A stretch of 64,000 nucleotides of DNA from positions 1,240,001 to 1,304,000 of the forward strand of contig NZ_CP028901.1 of assembly GCF_003058465.1 (NCBI RefSeq), read 5' to 3'. The notes under the pieces are model-generated. The model worked only from the letters and a program-made list of their open reading frames with translations, was not told where the DNA came from and ran no database searches. This DNA comes from Orrella marina. GTDB lineage: Bacteria > Pseudomonadota > Gammaproteobacteria > Burkholderiales > Burkholderiaceae_B. Position 1 is the first letter of the stretch; each line of letters starts with the position of its first letter. Position numbers and translations under genes: made by a program. This document shows positions 35,066 through 45,020 of the stretch, in pieces.

Positions 35066-35385
35066 GACTTCCTCCTGAATGAATCACCTGAAGAACCGGG
35101 CTTACCGACGCCTGTTCAGTCGGCCGACATACCGATCCCGACGATCTGCTATGCTTTGCGATCATTGTACGTAGCAAATTTCCTGCATGCGCACGGGATA
35201 CGCACTGCTCATGCCGACATTCTCCAGACGTGCGCGCAGAGCCTGACCAACAGGCGTACTCAACGATCCAGCCATCTCAGCAACTTGAGTTTGGCGTATG
35301 TCTGAAAGTTGAGGCCTGCCCGGTTGATTTGTTCAGTATCCGTTTAGGTCATGCAGGCCACTTTCATACCAACCATCCGAACATC
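35066..35385. other. Intergenic region between SDR gene and gmk
   Basis: 320 bp between divergent genes. The gmk frame is open from 35230 but is unlike Gmk before 35386. The gmk promoter should be here; none was assigned. Confidence 0.5.
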
Positions 35386-36009
35386 ATGAGCACTTCTGCC
35401 GGTAATATCTTTCTCGTCACCGCCCCTAGCGGCGCTGGCAAATCCAGTCTGGTCAACGCGCTGCTCGAGCGTGATCCCGGCCTTCAACTGTCGGTCTCAT
35501 GCACCACAAGACCCCCTCGTGATGGAGAGGTCGATGGTAAAGACTACTGGTTTGTCTCACGCGAACGCTTCATCGAAATGCGCGACCAGAGCGATCTGCT
35601 TGAATGGGCCGAGGTGCATGACAATTTTTACGGCACACCCAAAGGGCCTTTAGCGGATGCACTGGCCAACGGTCGCGACGTGATTCTCGAGATTGACTGG
35701 CAAGGTGCCCGGCAAGTCAGAAGGATGCTCGGACCTGTCACGGGAATCTTCATCCTGCCGCCCTCGATGGAGGTGCTCGAGCAACGTCTCAAAGCGCGCG
35801 GCAAAGATAGTCAGGAAATCATCGGGCGTCGGGTTGCGGCCGCATCCAGTGAAATATCGCACGCCAGTGAATTCGAGTACATCATCATCAATCAGGACTT
35901 CAGCGTCGCTTTGAACCAGCTCGAGCATATTGTCGCGGCGTCTCGCCTGCGATTCCCCCGACAGGCGAAAGTCAATCCGGCTCTGTTTACATCTTTTGGC
36001 CTGTCCTGA
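35386..36009 (+). CDS. gmk: Guanylate kinase
   Basis: 207 residues. It phosphorylates GMP to GDP. P-loop [17 protein letters not shown] at about 10-26, [14 protein letters not shown] region [33 protein letters not shown] and [15 protein letters not shown] are all present. The start was set at 35386 by family N-terminus; the ribosome site is weak. Downstream come rpoZ and spoT, the conserved gmk-rpoZ-spoT order that links GMP metabolism with (p)ppGpp. Confidence 0.96.
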   Translation: MSTSAGNIFLVTAPSGAGKSSLVNALLERDPGLQLSVSCTTRPPRDGEVDGKDYWFVSRERFIEMRDQSDLLEWAEVHDNFYGTPKGPLADALANGRDVILEIDWQGARQVRRMLGPVTGIFILPPSMEVLEQRLKARGKDSQEIIGRRVAAASSEISHASEFEYIIINQDFSVALNQLEHIVAASRLRFPRQAKVNPALFTSFGLS

Positions 36010-36349
36010 TCCCGCTTGTTCAGTTAAAACAAGCGCCATGACTCGATGGCAAGCAGCGAAACCCGTCAGGTATTGGTGATCCCGATGCAAATGGCGGTTA
36101 TCATATCGATGTAGCAACATTGCAGTGCATCGTTCAGACCAGCATCGACCAATTGATACCATGCATCCTGTTTGCGTTGACCGCTAGCAGGATGTGTCTG
36201 GATTTATTTGGCATCAAATCAGGCTGGCCTGACAGGGATCTGCATCCCGTTTCCGTTTCCAGGGTCAGGCGAGGTTTCCGCTTTCAGGCATATCAGCCTA
36301 CCGGAATGACTGCCTTCCAACCATTTTTAGCATCTCAGGTGAAAACACT
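36010..36349. other. Intergenic region between gmk and rpoZ
   Basis: 340 bp, longer than usual for this gene pair. No gene or clear terminator is visible; it probably carries a separate promoter for rpoZ-spoT. Confidence 0.5.
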
Positions 36350-36553
36350 ATGGCTCGTATCACAGTTGAAGACTGTCTAGACAGGATCCCCAATCGCTTC
36401 AAGCTGACGCTGGCCGCGACATATCGTGCGCGTGAACTGGCTCAAGGCCATGCCTCACGCATTGACAGCAAGGACAAACCCACCGTGACCGCATTGCGTG
36501 AAATCGCGGCCGGTGTCACCGGGCTGGAGATGCTTCGCAAGGTTCCTACCTGA
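36350..36553 (+). CDS. rpoZ: RNA polymerase omega subunit
   Basis: 67 residues, the normal length in betaproteobacteria. [28 protein letters not shown] and [13 protein letters not shown] match RpoZ. Omega helps assemble RNA polymerase and forms part of a (p)ppGpp site. It is followed 16 bp later by spoT, the usual coupling. Confidence 0.97.
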   Translation: MARITVEDCLDRIPNRFKLTLAATYRARELAQGHASRIDSKDKPTVTALREIAAGVTGLEMLRKVPT

Positions 36554-36569
36554 GGCATCGGAGCACAGC

Positions 36570-38879
36570 ATGGGATTTCCGGGGCTGCGCTCTGCTTCTT
36601 CCGGGTTGCTTTCAGCAATCAAGGCCACGTCACGCCTGGGCAAGCGGGGCGCGAAGCGCACGGAAAACACTTCCCAGCCTGACACGCTAGCCGCAGATGT
36701 CTCCGCAGCGCTAGCGGAGCAGGCAGCAGCCGTATCTGACGCCGCATCGATCACCCGATTGCAGTCCATCGTATCCGAGTACCTGGAAGCCAAGGAAGTC
36801 GCACAGATCAAGGAGGCCTATCGCTTCTCGGATCAGGCTCATCTGGGTCAGTTTCGCTCCAGCGGCGAACCCTACATCACGCACCCGATCGCAGTAACCG
36901 AGATCTGTGCAGGCTGGAAGCTGGATGTCCAGGCGCTGATGGCGGCTTTGCTGCATGATGTGATGGAAGATCAGGGCGTACAGAAATCTGCCCTGGCCGA
37001 GCAGTTCGGCCCTGAAGTGGCCGAACTGGTTGACGGACTATCCAAACTGGATCGCCTGGACTTTGCAACGAAAGCACAGCAGCAGGCTGAAAGCTTCAGA
37101 AAGATGCTATTGGCGATGTCGCGCGACCTGCGCGTCATCCTGATCAAGCTGGCTGACCGACTGCACAACATGCGTACGCTTGATGCAGTCAGCCCCGAGA
37201 AGCAGCGCCGAATCGCGCGTGAAACGCTGGATATCTACGCACCGATTGCCAATCGCCTGGGTCTGAATGCCGTCTTTCGGGAAATGCAGGATCTGTGTTT
37301 TGCAGCGATATATCCCAATCGTTATCAGGTACTGCAACGTGCCGTGCTTGCCGCACGCGGTAACCGCCGTGAGGTCCTGACACGTATCTTCGACTCCGTC
37401 AGGGCGGCACTGCCTGCTGCCGGGATCGAAGCCGATGTCTCTGGCCGGGAAAAGACGCTTTATGGTATCTACCGCAAAATGGTGGACCAGAAAAAAAGCT
37501 TCTCGGAGGTGCTGGACATATACGGATTCCGTGTTGTGGTCCACACGTTGCCGGAGTGCTATCTGGCCATGGGAATCCTGCACCAGCTTTACCGTCCTGT
37601 TCCTGGCAAGTTCAAGGACTATATCGCCATCCCCAAGCTCAACGGCTACCAGTCACTACACACCACGCTGGTCGGTCCCTACGGCACGCCCATCGAGTTT
37701 CAGTTCCGCACTCACGAGATGCACAACGTAGCCGAAGAAGGTGTCGCGGCTCACTGGATCTACAAGACCGACGAGATGTCGCTTAGCGACATCCAGAAGC
37801 GCACCCATGCAGCCATTCAATCGTTGCTCGACATCCAGAGCCAGACGGGTGACTCCGGAGAATTTCTCGAACACGTCAAGGTCGATCTCTTTCCCGATGC
37901 AGTCTACGTCTTCACACCCAACGGCGAGATTGTTTCCTTGCCGCGAGGTGCAACGCTGGTCGATTTTGCGTATTCGATCCATACCGATGTGGGCAACCGG
38001 GCGGTTGCCAGCAAGGTCAATGGCGAGTATGTGCCACTGCGCACGGAACTGTCCAGTGGCGATACCGTCGAGATCATCACATCCGATGCTTCACGTCCAA
38101 GCGCGCACTGGCTCAATTTTGCGAGAACCGGTCGCGCCCGGTCGGAGATCCGTCACTACCTGCGGACCGTACGGTATGCAGAGTCGGTTGCGTTTGGGCA
38201 GCGTTTGCTCAAGCAAGCCTTCCATGAACTGCAGACAAGCTATCCCGAGGAAGACAATCCGACCTGGGACAAGCTGATCAAGGAAAGTGGCGCCCGGTCG
38301 CGAGAAGAAATTCTCGCAGACATCGGTCTGGGTAAAAGACTGGCTGCGGTGGTTGCCCGACGTTTCTCTCCTGAGAACTCTCTGATTGCCACCACAGCCG
38401 CCGAGTTCGACACGCTCAGCGCCGCCCGTGCAGCACCGATTCACATTCAGGGCAATGAAGGTCAGGCCGTGGTGCTGTCACCTTGCTGCGGGCCTATTCC
38501 TGGCGACGAGATCATGGCCAGTCTTCGGGTCGGAGCAGGTCTGGTCGTTCACACAGCTGACTGCCCGGTTGCCAAGCGGGCCCGGGCCCGGGAGCCGGAA
38601 CGCTGGGTGGATGTGGCGTGGGACAAAACCACTGCGAGACACTTTGTCGTTCGTCTGGATGTCACTGCAGTCAACGAACGTGGTGTGCTCGGAAAAATCG
38701 CCGGCGAGATTGCCCAGGCAGACTCCAATATCATTCGCGTGAGTTCGCACGACGATGCTGAATCGTTTGTCATGAACCTGGTGGTACAAGTCGACGACCG
38801 AAACCACCTGGCCAAAGTATTCCGTGCGATCCGCCGCATACATCAGGTGCGTAGAATTGTCCGCGTCAAAGGCAATTAA
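36570..38879 (+). CDS. spoT: Bifunctional (p)ppGpp synthetase/hydrolase SpoT
   Basis: 769 residues. After an Ala/Ser-rich N-terminal tail of about 80 residues, the HD hydrolase domain shows HDVMEDQG and LADRLHNMRTL. The synthetase domain shows DIYGFRVVV and FKDYIAIPKLNGYQSLHTT with the KFKD loop of bifunctional Rel enzymes. TGS (YVFTPNGEIVSLPRGATLVD) and a C-terminal ACT domain follow. Both activities should be present. The start at 36570 has GGAG 7 nt upstream. Confidence 0.96.
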   Translation: MGFPGLRSASSGLLSAIKATSRLGKRGAKRTENTSQPDTLAADVSAALAEQAAAVSDAASITRLQSIVSEYLEAKEVAQIKEAYRFSDQAHLGQFRSSGEPYITHPIAVTEICAGWKLDVQALMAALLHDVMEDQGVQKSALAEQFGPEVAELVDGLSKLDRLDFATKAQQQAESFRKMLLAMSRDLRVILIKLADRLHNMRTLDAVSPEKQRRIARETLDIYAPIANRLGLNAVFREMQDLCFAAIYPNRYQVLQRAVLAARGNRREVLTRIFDSVRAALPAAGIEADVSGREKTLYGIYRKMVDQKKSFSEVLDIYGFRVVVHTLPECYLAMGILHQLYRPVPGKFKDYIAIPKLNGYQSLHTTLVGPYGTPIEFQFRTHEMHNVAEEGVAAHWIYKTDEMSLSDIQKRTHAAIQSLLDIQSQTGDSGEFLEHVKVDLFPDAVYVFTPNGEIVSLPRGATLVDFAYSIHTDVGNRAVASKVNGEYVPLRTELSSGDTVEIITSDASRPSAHWLNFARTGRARSEIRHYLRTVRYAESVAFGQRLLKQAFHELQTSYPEEDNPTWDKLIKESGARSREEILADIGLGKRLAAVVARRFSPENSLIATTAAEFDTLSAARAAPIHIQGNEGQAVVLSPCCGPIPGDEIMASLRVGAGLVVHTADCPVAKRARAREPERWVDVAWDKTTARHFVVRLDVTAVNERGVLGKIAGEIAQADSNIIRVSSHDDAESFVMNLVVQVDDRNHLAKVFRAIRRIHQVRRIVRVKGN

Positions 38880-38908
38880 TCATATAGCGGCCAGAGTATG
38901 AGGCGTAC

Positions 38909-39856
38909 TCAATGTGCCTCATACCACCGACTGCGCGTTACGATATCGGCATCCGGGTTGGTCTGTACACAACGATCGATCTGCTCCAGGTTGTGTTTCA
39001 ACCCCTGCCGATTGGCAATCTGGATTGCCAGACCCGGACGGGCGTTAAGTTCGAGAATCAACGGACCATAGCGCTGGTCCAGCACGATATCTACCCCTAG
39101 ATAGCCCAGTCCCGTCAAATCAAAACATCCGGCCGCCAGCTCAAGCAATCTGACCCACTCGGGGATCTGATGGCCAATGATCGTGTGTCCCGTATCCGGA
39201 TGATTGTCGACAGGCTGATTGTCCCAGACACCACGGGTGGTACACCCTGTTTTCAGGTCAATTCCGGCGCCGATTGCCCCTTGATGCAAATTGGCCTTGC
39301 CGTCAGACTGCTGGGTCGGCAGACGAATCATGGCCATTGCAGGATACCCCCGATACACGATGATGCGAATGTCCGGTACGCCTTGATAGCTGATATCTTT
39401 GAATAAATCAGAGAATTCGACACGCTGCTCGATCATTGCAACATCTGGCAATCCCCCGAGCGAGTAAGCGCCACTGAGGATATTGCTGACGTGATGCTCA
39501 AGCTGCTCAAGCGTCATGGTCCGCCCACTTGCGCGCCGGAACAGATTTTCGTCCAGTCGATCGTCAATCACAACGATCCCCTCCCCTCCAGCTCCACGGG
39601 AAGGCTTGACCACGAATGAGCGATGCGTATCAAGAATCTTCGAGACTCTGCGAATGTCATGATGTGTTCTGACAACACCATAGAGCGCTGGAACCGATAA
39701 CCCGGCCTCCTGCGCCAGTCGCTTGGTCTGCAGCTTGTCGTCAACAAGTGGATACAGTTTGCGCGGATTGTACTGTCCGATATACAACCCGTTGCGGGCA
39801 TTCATACCCAGAATTCCCAGGTCTCGCAGTCGCCTGGGAGAGACAAACCAGCTCAT
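38909..39856 (-). CDS. ATP-grasp alpha-L-glutamate ligase-like protein (RimK type)
   Basis: 315 residues. An ATP-grasp ligase: the ATP-binding lobe contains SFVVKPSRGAGGEGIVVIDD (about 83-102), and the metal-binding end LGVDIVLDQRYGPLILELNARPGLA (about 250-275) gives the Asp and Glu/Asn ligands. Relatives are annotated as alpha-L-glutamate ligase-like; RimK adds glutamates to proteins. It lies 3 bp after the transglutaminase/7TM gene, in a cassette with a retropepsin-like gene. Comparative genomics has predicted such cassettes to make or modify peptides via amide ligation; the actual substrate is unknown. Confidence 0.88.
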   Translation of the reverse strand: MSWFVSPRRLRDLGILGMNARNGLYIGQYNPRKLYPLVDDKLQTKRLAQEAGLSVPALYGVVRTHHDIRRVSKILDTHRSFVVKPSRGAGGEGIVVIDDRLDENLFRRASGRTMTLEQLEHHVSNILSGAYSLGGLPDVAMIEQRVEFSDLFKDISYQGVPDIRIIVYRGYPAMAMIRLPTQQSDGKANLHQGAIGAGIDLKTGCTTRGVWDNQPVDNHPDTGHTIIGHQIPEWVRLLELAAGCFDLTGLGYLGVDIVLDQRYGPLILELNARPGLAIQIANRQGLKHNLEQIDRCVQTNPDADIVTRSRWYEAH

Positions 39857-39859
39857 CGC

Positions 39860-41382
39860 TCAGTCCTTTGCAAACGTGCGAAACCGTAACAACTCGACCA
39901 GACGGTAGCCGGTGTAACGTCCTACCAGCAGCGCCAGTGCCAGCACGATCAGCAGCAACTCCGGGAACACGAAAAAGAGGTGTTCGACATACGGGTTTAT
40001 CATCACCAGATAACTGACCGAGGCTACTGCAAGACTGCCCACCCCTGCCAGACCGCTTCACCTGCACCATGTTCCTCCCAGACAATAGACATCCGCTCGA
40101 TTGTCATGGCCAGAATCACCATCGGGAACAGCGTGATCGCAAGCCCAACGCTGATGCCCAGGTTGTAGCTCAGTATGGACAGCATCGCCATCAGGATCAC
40201 CACAATAATCACCACGGCCGCGAGTCGCGGCACCAGCAGCAGCTTCAGATGTTCCAGATAGAAACGGATGGCCAGTCCCAGCGCAACAATCATGCTGAAC
40301 ATCACCATGCCGCTCACGAGTTCGGTCTCTCTCAAGGACAATGCAATCAGCACCGGCATGAACGTGCCGAAGGTCCGGATACCGACAATGTTGCGTAAAA
40401 AAACGATCACGAGCGCGCCAAGCGGCACCAGCAGCAGAATCCTGTAGGTGTTCTGGGTTTGAACAGGCAAGGCTTGAATCGAAAAATCCATTAGCCGCGA
40501 ATTCAGCATGGCGGCACGCTGTTGAGCGATGCTGAACGCATCCTGATAACTACGAGCAACTGACCATTGGACCGATGTCTGATTTCCACGATCGACGGAG
40601 AGGGCACTGGGTTGGTCACCCACCCACCAAACCAGAAATCTTTCGGGGAATCCCCGAACACCTGTCCTGGGATTAATCGGCATCCACTGTCGCGAGTTGT
40701 GGTATTCGATCCAGGGCACCAGCTCGGCCTTCTGCGTTTGATCACCCAGCTTGAATCCGTGCACAATGCGGGCCGGAATCCTGGCCCCTGCCAGTAAATC
40801 AATAATCAGATGAAGCCGGTCAAGCTCATCGGAACTGCGGTTAAGAAACGCAGCCACATTCTCGTTGGGATTGGCCTGATTGACCTCACGCACCAGCAAA
40901 CTGCTGAACGAGTCGATGTCAGCCGAGCGTGAACGAATGTCTTCGAGCAAGGCATCTGCAGCCGCCTGGAGCGGCTCTGAGAGTTCAGGCAATGGTGCCG
41001 GCCCTGGAAACTCGCTCTTCGGAATGCTTTCCTCATTGGCATAGACACTCATACGGTAGTACACCGTCTGCTGTCCAGTGGGCCGGCGCTGGGTCCAGGT
41101 CGCCATCCGGTTGGGGCCGATCTGCTCAGTCGTCAGTCCATAGCCGCGCGAGATAAAGCTTTCGTCAAGCAGCGTGAATCCCGGCATATATTGCGGAATC
41201 AGAAAATCAGCCTTGACAGATCCACCTGTTGGCGCAAACCGGATCGTAGCCTCCACGGTCCAGGTCGGCATCTCCCTGGCAGGTGTCAAAGGCATCTTGA
41301 GCACTTCGACTTTGTATAGAAACAATGACAACGACGCGCCAACTAGCAACAGGATCAGCAAGGGCAGGTGCAGGCGTTTCAT
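39860..41382 (-). pseudogene. Inactive transglutaminase / 7TM protein, frameshifted
   Basis: Upstream frame 40024-41382 gives about 452 residues. An N-terminal membrane anchor (RLHLPLLILLLVGASLSLFLY) precedes a periplasmic transglutaminase-like domain (LIIDLLAGARIPARIVHGFK; WIEYHNSRQWMPINPRTG) and then several membrane segments from about residue 320. The frame stops at QGWAVLQ. The family's last segment (GSLAVASVSYLVMINPYVEH... LVELLRFRTFAKD) continues in the next frame at 39860-40042. The switch is at the GGGG tract 40042-40045 (minus strand): adding one G restores a protein of about 500 residues, the family's length. True loss, slippage or sequencing error are all possible. Confidence 0.85.
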
Positions 41383-41494
41383 TTGCAAGCCATCCAGAAA
41401 TACGCTATGTCAGCGAGTCTGCCTGACACACTGCTCGCGCTACCAGTCATTTCCCGTGCCACCTTTGAGACGATCGATCCCATATCCGTTGTCA

Positions 41495-42085
41495 TCATGG
41501 CCTGGGGCAATCAGGGCCTAGCAAATGCTTGTGCGCTGAATCAATCAGTACGAGATTCTTCATGTGATTACGACCGACGAGCAACTGATAACTCAACTCG
41601 GTCCGATCCTGCAAGGACACATCGCCCTCTCGATACGAAGACCCGATACAGAATCCGATCCGGACAACAGGACGACGCTGATGGTTACCGTCATGGCGAA
41701 GTATGCGAACGTTGCGCACGATCTCGCGTTCAAGCGTGACTTTCTTGTTGTCGTTTTCAGGGTCGATGACATCGAACCGGATCCACTCCTTGCCGGCTCG
41801 CTCGAAGCGTTTTTGATTCAGCGCGTTCAACGATGAGGTCGTGGCACCGGTATCCATGCGGGACTCAAAGGTCAGATTCTCGGGAAAGATCTTCACGTTC
41901 TCGACATAACCTGCGATCGCGAGATCCTTTGTCCTGACTGATTTGCCAGGCTTGTCTGAGCTGGCTTGCCCAGCGGCTGAAACGGGCGCAGCCGACATCG
42001 ATGCGGTTGCGACCAGAGCCAAGACCGCAAACAATTTTCCTGCAGAAAAGAAATAACCGAAACATCTATTCACAATATCTGGCAT
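41495..42085 (-). CDS. Retropepsin-like / RimK-associated (putative ATP-dependent zinc protease family) exported protein
   Basis: 196 residues. A signal peptide (about 1-38, FAVLALVATASMSAAPVSA) is followed by a single-domain fold of the family once named ATP-dependent Zn protease (PF05618), now seen as retropepsin-like. The active-site motif is SRMDTGATTSSLNA (about 75-88), with DTGA as in aspartyl proteases, and QLLVGRNHMKNLVLIDS closes the fold. AGGAGG precedes the chosen ATG. The transglutaminase/7TM and ATP-grasp genes follow on the same strand. A periplasmic protease paired with a ligase suggests peptide turnover at the envelope (inferred). Confidence 0.88.
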   Translation of the reverse strand: MPDIVNRCFGYFFSAGKLFAVLALVATASMSAAPVSAAGQASSDKPGKSVRTKDLAIAGYVENVKIFPENLTFESRMDTGATTSSLNALNQKRFERAGKEWIRFDVIDPENDNKKVTLEREIVRNVRILRHDGNHQRRPVVRIGFCIGSSYREGDVSLQDRTELSYQLLVGRNHMKNLVLIDSAHKHLLGPDCPRP

Positions 42086-42293
42086 TGAACCTCCTAAGAC
42101 AACGTCTGACAACCCAGGATGAACCTAAGTTTATCTCACCCTGATCTCCTTGCAGGGTAACGCGAAACCGAACACCCAGAAACCGTCGCAGTTCAACCCA
42201 GGCTACCCGATCCGAACGACGGGGCCTGAATAGAGTCATCACATCACCCACGCAAAGACGATCTATGCACGGACCAGCCGCACGGACCAGCCT

Positions 42294-43673
42294 TTACTGA
42301 GCCTTCAGCAAAGACTCACACAACAACCCGACCGAAAGCAAACGGGCATCTTGCCCGGATGCACACGCCAGCATCAAACCCACTGGCGCCTGACCTGACT
42401 CATGACACGGCAAGGAAATCGCACATCCATCCAGAAAGTTGATCACGCTGGGATTGCGCAACATCAGCATGTTGGTCAATGCATACAGTTCGTCGTCGAT
42501 CTCAAGCGCCGACAAGGCAGGCGCAACCCGGGGCACAGTTGGTGTCACGAGTGCATCCACACCCGAAATCTTTGCAGTCACCCGACGTATCCAATTCACT
42601 CTGGCTCGCGTCAGTTCAATGTAGTCGCGTGCTGTCTGTGTCGATCCACGGCGAATGCGAACAGCAACCCTCGGATCGTAATGCTGCGCATTGCGCTCGA
42701 GCAGTTCCTCGTGCCATGCCCAGGATTCTGCCGCTGCAAGGCCTCCCGCATGATTGATGTGTGGCAACTCATCGAGTTCTGGCAAATCGATCGGCACGAT
42801 CTGCACCCCCCCATCACGCAGTCGCCCGCAAGCCCGATCGAATGCATTTGCGACGTCGTCATCAACCGCCTCCATGAACAGTTGACGCGGCATACCCAGA
42901 ACAACTGTCTCGGCGGTGGCCGAGGTCAGTCTGGGCGCGCATTGCCCCGCCATCACCGCATCCAGCAAGGCACAGCACTGGACTGAACGGGCTATCGGTC
43001 CAATCGAATCGAGAGAGGGTGAAAGCGGCAAGGCACCAGTCTGATCAATCCGGCTTGCGGTCGGCTTGAAGCCGGTCAATCCGCACAGCGCAGCCGGAAT
43101 TCGGACCGATCCGCCCGTATCGGTCCCGATCGCTGCACATGCCATGGCATCGCTGACGGCCACAGCACTGCCTGATGACGACCCCCCTGGGATGCGTCCG
43201 GTTTCTCGGTCCCAGGGATTGAGCGGCGTGCCGTAATGCGGATTCAATCCCAACCCGGAAAACGCGAACTCGGTCATATTGGTAAGCCCGATAATCACAG
43301 CTCCTGCAGCGCGCAAGCGGCGCACAATCAGCGCGTCAGCCTGGGCCTTCGGTGCATTCTTCAGAACAAATGAGCCTGCCTTGGTGGAAACGCCCGCCAC
43401 ATCAAACAGATCTTTGACTGCCAGCACGATACCCTCAAGCGGCGACCGGGCGAGTCCCGCAGCCCGTAACAAGTCCGAGGCACGTGCCGCTGCCAGTGCC
43501 TGATCGGCAAACAGTTCGGTAAACACCCGGGAACCCTGACCTTGCGCATCGCTCGCACTCGCAAGGAATCGCCTGGTCAGCTCAACGCTGGTCGTTTGTC
43601 CGGATTGCAACGCACTGGCGACCTCTGCCAGAGGAGCAACAGCCAGTTGATCTATAGATAAATTTGAAGACAT
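42294..43673 (-). CDS. Amidase signature family amidohydrolase
   Basis: 459 residues. The Ser-Ser-Lys triad is visible: Lys in LAVKDLFDVAG (about 85), and the two serines in GRIPGGSSSGSAVAVSDAMA and GTDTGGSVRIPAALCG (about 160-195). It resembles AtzE/GatA-like amidases used in ring-nitrogen or carboxamide catabolism rather than GatA itself, since no gatB or gatC is near. A GAGG site lies 9 nt before the ATG. It lies downstream of nothing related; the next gene on that side is divergent. The substrate is unknown. Confidence 0.88.
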   Translation of the reverse strand: MSSNLSIDQLAVAPLAEVASALQSGQTTSVELTRRFLASASDAQGQGSRVFTELFADQALAAARASDLLRAAGLARSPLEGIVLAVKDLFDVAGVSTKAGSFVLKNAPKAQADALIVRRLRAAGAVIIGLTNMTEFAFSGLGLNPHYGTPLNPWDRETGRIPGGSSSGSAVAVSDAMACAAIGTDTGGSVRIPAALCGLTGFKPTASRIDQTGALPLSPSLDSIGPIARSVQCCALLDAVMAGQCAPRLTSATAETVVLGMPRQLFMEAVDDDVANAFDRACGRLRDGGVQIVPIDLPELDELPHINHAGGLAAAESWAWHEELLERNAQHYDPRVAVRIRRGSTQTARDYIELTRARVNWIRRVTAKISGVDALVTPTVPRVAPALSALEIDDELYALTNMLMLRNPSVINFLDGCAISLPCHESGQAPVGLMLACASGQDARLLSVGLLCESLLKAQ

Positions 43674-44093
43674 GAATCGTTTAGCCTCGATCTTGTTCTA
43701 ACGTGCCACCAATCAGGCCAAGCCCGGTTCATCTGACCCGTAAGAAGCGCCCCGACCCGCCTGAATGCAAAGTTCTGGTTCAAACTATACCCGTAAGCCC
43801 CACAGCTTGCCCGGAGTCCCCAGACAAGCTGGATGGCAGAAAGAGTTGAACGACGATCGCTTTCGCTTGACTGGAGCCAGATGATTGCAGCGAACAATGA
43901 AAAAAGGGCTGATGCCGAAAACCTCTTGCCAAATAGTTACGAATTCACGAGTGTGCCGGACAACACAGGCGAGGCCCAGGAGTATCATGCGAGGGTTGCG
44001 CACTGGGGTTGCTGACAAGACACTCACTGCCGCCTCACCCGCTGCCTGCAAACGACCACTGATGATCTGACCCCTGTTCTGGCCTCGCAATTT
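43674..44093. other. Intergenic region between amidase and DMT transporter
   Basis: 420 bp between divergent genes. Short open frames on both strands show no protein signature. Promoters for both genes should be here; none was assigned. Confidence 0.5.
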
Positions 44094-45020
44094 GTGACTT
44101 CACCCTCTCCCATTACCTCAACTTCCTCCCCGGAAAAGATTCAGAACGCCCTGTTCGGAATTGGCTTGTTCTATCTTTCGCTCTGGTGCCTGTCCACACT
44201 GGATGCCAGCGGCAAATGGCTACTCGGCGTAGGCGTTCCACTCCTGACGGCTGTCTGGATGCGTTATCTAAGCCACCTGGTGCTGATGTCGATGCTGATT
44301 CTTCCCAGAAAAGGAATTCGCATCCTGCAAAGCCGTGCAATGAAGTGGCAGATCATGCGCGCACTGGCCATGCTGGTCGCCTCGGTCTGCCTGTTCAATG
44401 CCCTGCGTTATCTGCCGCAGGCTCAAGCCACATCGATTGCATTTCTCGCGCCGTTGATCATGCTCGCCATGGCACCATGGTTATTAAAAGAACCCAAAAG
44501 GCTGTCTCGCTGGGTCGCCGCTGCTGCGGGTTTTGTGGGGGTCGTCATTGTGATACGGCCGGGTGCCGGTCTTGATCCGGTTGGTGTGACATTTGCGCTG
44601 GCGGCGGCCTTCCTGCTCGCTCTTCAGCACATCTGCACCCGTCGACTGGCTGTTGACCACCCGATGACCACGCTTTTCTGGGGTGGACTGATTGGCACGG
44701 TTCTGATGACGCTAGTGCTGCTGTTCAGACTTGATGAATCCCTCTCAGCCCTGGCAAATCTGTCTGCCTGGCGGTGGCTCGTAATGATTTCACTGGGATT
44801 GTCCGGTGGCCTGGGCCACCTGCTGCAAATTCATGCCTACCAGCATGCCCCGGCCTCCCTGCTTGCACCGTTCATCTACCTGCAGATATCAGCGGCCACC
44901 GCCCTCGGATGGCTGATCTGGGGGGAGTTCCCTGACCGGCTGACCTGGGTCGGGATTGCGGTCATTTGCGCCAGTGGCGCAGGTATCGCCCTGTATGAGT
45001 GGCAGACTCGACGACATTAG
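44094..45020 (+). CDS. DMT superfamily (EamA) transporter
   Basis: 308 residues with about ten membrane segments and the internal EamA duplication (first half about 15-150, second about 160-300). LRYLPQAQATSIAFLAPLIM and ASLLAPFIYLQISAATALGW are the matching pieces of the two halves. Such proteins export metabolites or amino acids. The start is a GTG at 44094 with little ribosome-site sequence, so a later start is possible. Its last 4 bp overlap the end of the convergent ABC ATPase gene. Confidence 0.87.
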   Translation: MTSPSPITSTSSPEKIQNALFGIGLFYLSLWCLSTLDASGKWLLGVGVPLLTAVWMRYLSHLVLMSMLILPRKGIRILQSRAMKWQIMRALAMLVASVCLFNALRYLPQAQATSIAFLAPLIMLAMAPWLLKEPKRLSRWVAAAAGFVGVVIVIRPGAGLDPVGVTFALAAAFLLALQHICTRRLAVDHPMTTLFWGGLIGTVLMTLVLLFRLDESLSALANLSAWRWLVMISLGLSGGLGHLLQIHAYQHAPASLLAPFIYLQISAATALGWLIWGEFPDRLTWVGIAVICASGAGIALYEWQTRRH

